A stretch of 34,750 bases of DNA, taken from an uncultured Clostridia bacterium (GTDB taxonomy: Bacteria; Bacillota; Clostridia; TANB77; CAG-508). The notes beneath the pieces are model-generated. The model was not told the origin of the DNA and searched no databases. It was given only the letters and a program-made list of their open reading frames with translations. Shown here piece after piece: positions 34,185-34,750 of the stretch; the first letter of the stretch is position 1; each line of letters starts with the position of its first letter. The stretch is from contig CALXNI010000090.1 in the NCBI GenBank assembly GCA_944389715.1, forward strand, positions 1 through 34,750, read 5' to 3'. The position numbers were made by a program, and so were the translations under genes.

Positions 34185-34750
34185 ATGGATACAGAACAAA
34201 TTGCAAAAAGAATTGAAAAAAATGGTGGTAGGCTTTATTTAGTAGGAGGAGCTATAAGAGATAGCTTATTAAATAGGCCTATTTTTGATAGGGATTATTG
34301 CGTTGTAGGCTTAGAAAAGGAAGAATTTATAGAGTTATTTCCAAATGCACATATAAGAGGTAAATCTTTCGAAGTATTTGATTTAGAAGGAAGTGAATTT
34401 GCACTTGCAAGAACAGAAAAAAAGATAGGAGTAGGACACAAGGAATTCAAAGTTACAACAAGTAAAAAAATTACAATTGAAGAAGACTTAAAAAGAAGAG
34501 ATATTACTATAAATTCTATTGCACAAGATGTTTTAACTAAAGAAATTATAGATCCTTATGGTGGAGTAGAAGATATAAAAAATGGAATAATAAAGGCAAC
34601 AAGTGATAAGTTTTTAGAAGACCCATTAAGAGTATACAGAGTAGCACGTTTTGCAAGCCAGTTTAATTTTAAAGTAGAGCAGAATACTATAAAAATGATG
34701 AACAGCTTAAGAGAAGAACTTAAAACATTATCAAAAGAAAGAGTATTTTG
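34185..34750 (+). CDS. cca: CCA tRNA nucleotidyltransferase, N-terminal part
   Basis: This enzyme adds or repairs the CCA end of tRNAs. The window ends after 188 codons, still open. The head domain is clear: RLYLVGGAIRDSLL, then the metal-binding pair in FDRDYCVVG, then EFALARTEKK, DLKRRDITINSIAQD, IIDPYGGVEDI and EDPLRVYRVARFA. The pattern follows the E. coli-type Cca protein closely. The ribosome site AGGGTAAAG is weak. No in-frame CGG occurs in the visible part. Confidence 0.92.
   Translation, partial: MDTEQIAKRIEKNGGRLYLVGGAIRDSLLNRPIFDRDYCVVGLEKEEFIELFPNAHIRGKSFEVFDLEGSEFALARTEKKIGVGHKEFKVTTSKKITIEEDLKRRDITINSIAQDVLTKEIIDPYGGVEDIKNGIIKATSDKFLEDPLRVYRVARFASQFNFKVEQNTIKMMNSLREELKTLSKERVF

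Overview
The window is AT-rich DNA from a spore-forming low-GC Firmicute, most likely an uncultured gut-type Clostridia. Grounds: a full-length SpoIVA spore-coat ATPase, strong AGGAGG ribosome sites, AGA-dominated arginine codons, a Tad-like pilus locus and a DUF6514-like small protein. I cannot place it to genus from sequence alone.

Layout. 1-2133 (minus strand): a DUF6514-like small gene with one in-frame stop, acpP and plsX. 2134-2582: intergenic repeats. 2583-3455: a Cof-type HAD phosphatase. 3573-21271: a long plus-strand Tad/type IV pilus-like locus (CpaB-like, two CpaE/MinD-like proteins, CpaF ATPase, a two-domain TadB/TadC membrane protein, seven small single-span proteins, five of which share a MENA-type N-terminus, a 2200-residue GLUG-repeat surface protein and a small membrane protein). 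21462-22229: a coiled-coil protein and a 48-residue protein. 22315-23795: spoIVA. 23937-31166: a one-module NRPS (C-A-T-R, threonine code) followed by a histidine kinase and a response regulator. 31287-33926: pgsA and ligA. 34185-end: cca, cut by the window edge. Short hairpin repeats occupy most intergenic gaps. No tRNA, rRNA, CRISPR array or transposase gene was seen.

Main discovery. Seven genes (plsX, cpaF, tadBC, the giant surface gene, spoIVA, the kinase gene and pgsA) are each broken in the conventional reading. They are restored exactly if the ribosome moves +1 at an in-frame CGG. There are eight such sites, two of them in spoIVA. At all eight, the four bases CGGA (seven times) or CGGT (once) stand where a single glycine belongs, often an invariant one: the PlsX MGGD motif, the Walker A glycines of CpaF and SpoIVA, and the kinase GTGLGL box. 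Reading the genes by eye on both strands, I found no in-frame CGG anywhere else, so CGG is apparently never used for arginine here. The simplest model is that CGG has lost its arginine tRNA and that CGGN is decoded as a glycine quadruplet, for example by a tRNA-Gly with an enlarged anticodon loop. The density (eight sites in roughly 30 kb of genes) and the mix of housekeeping, sporulation and surface genes argue for constitutive decoding across the genome rather than regulation of one gene. Coordinates below span the full restored genes.

Two other genes carry single in-frame stops without a change of frame: TAG at a conserved tyrosine position of the normally essential ligA, and TAA in the DUF6514-like gene. 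These may be errors, nonsense mutations or a second recoding event, and are kept separate from the CGG pattern.
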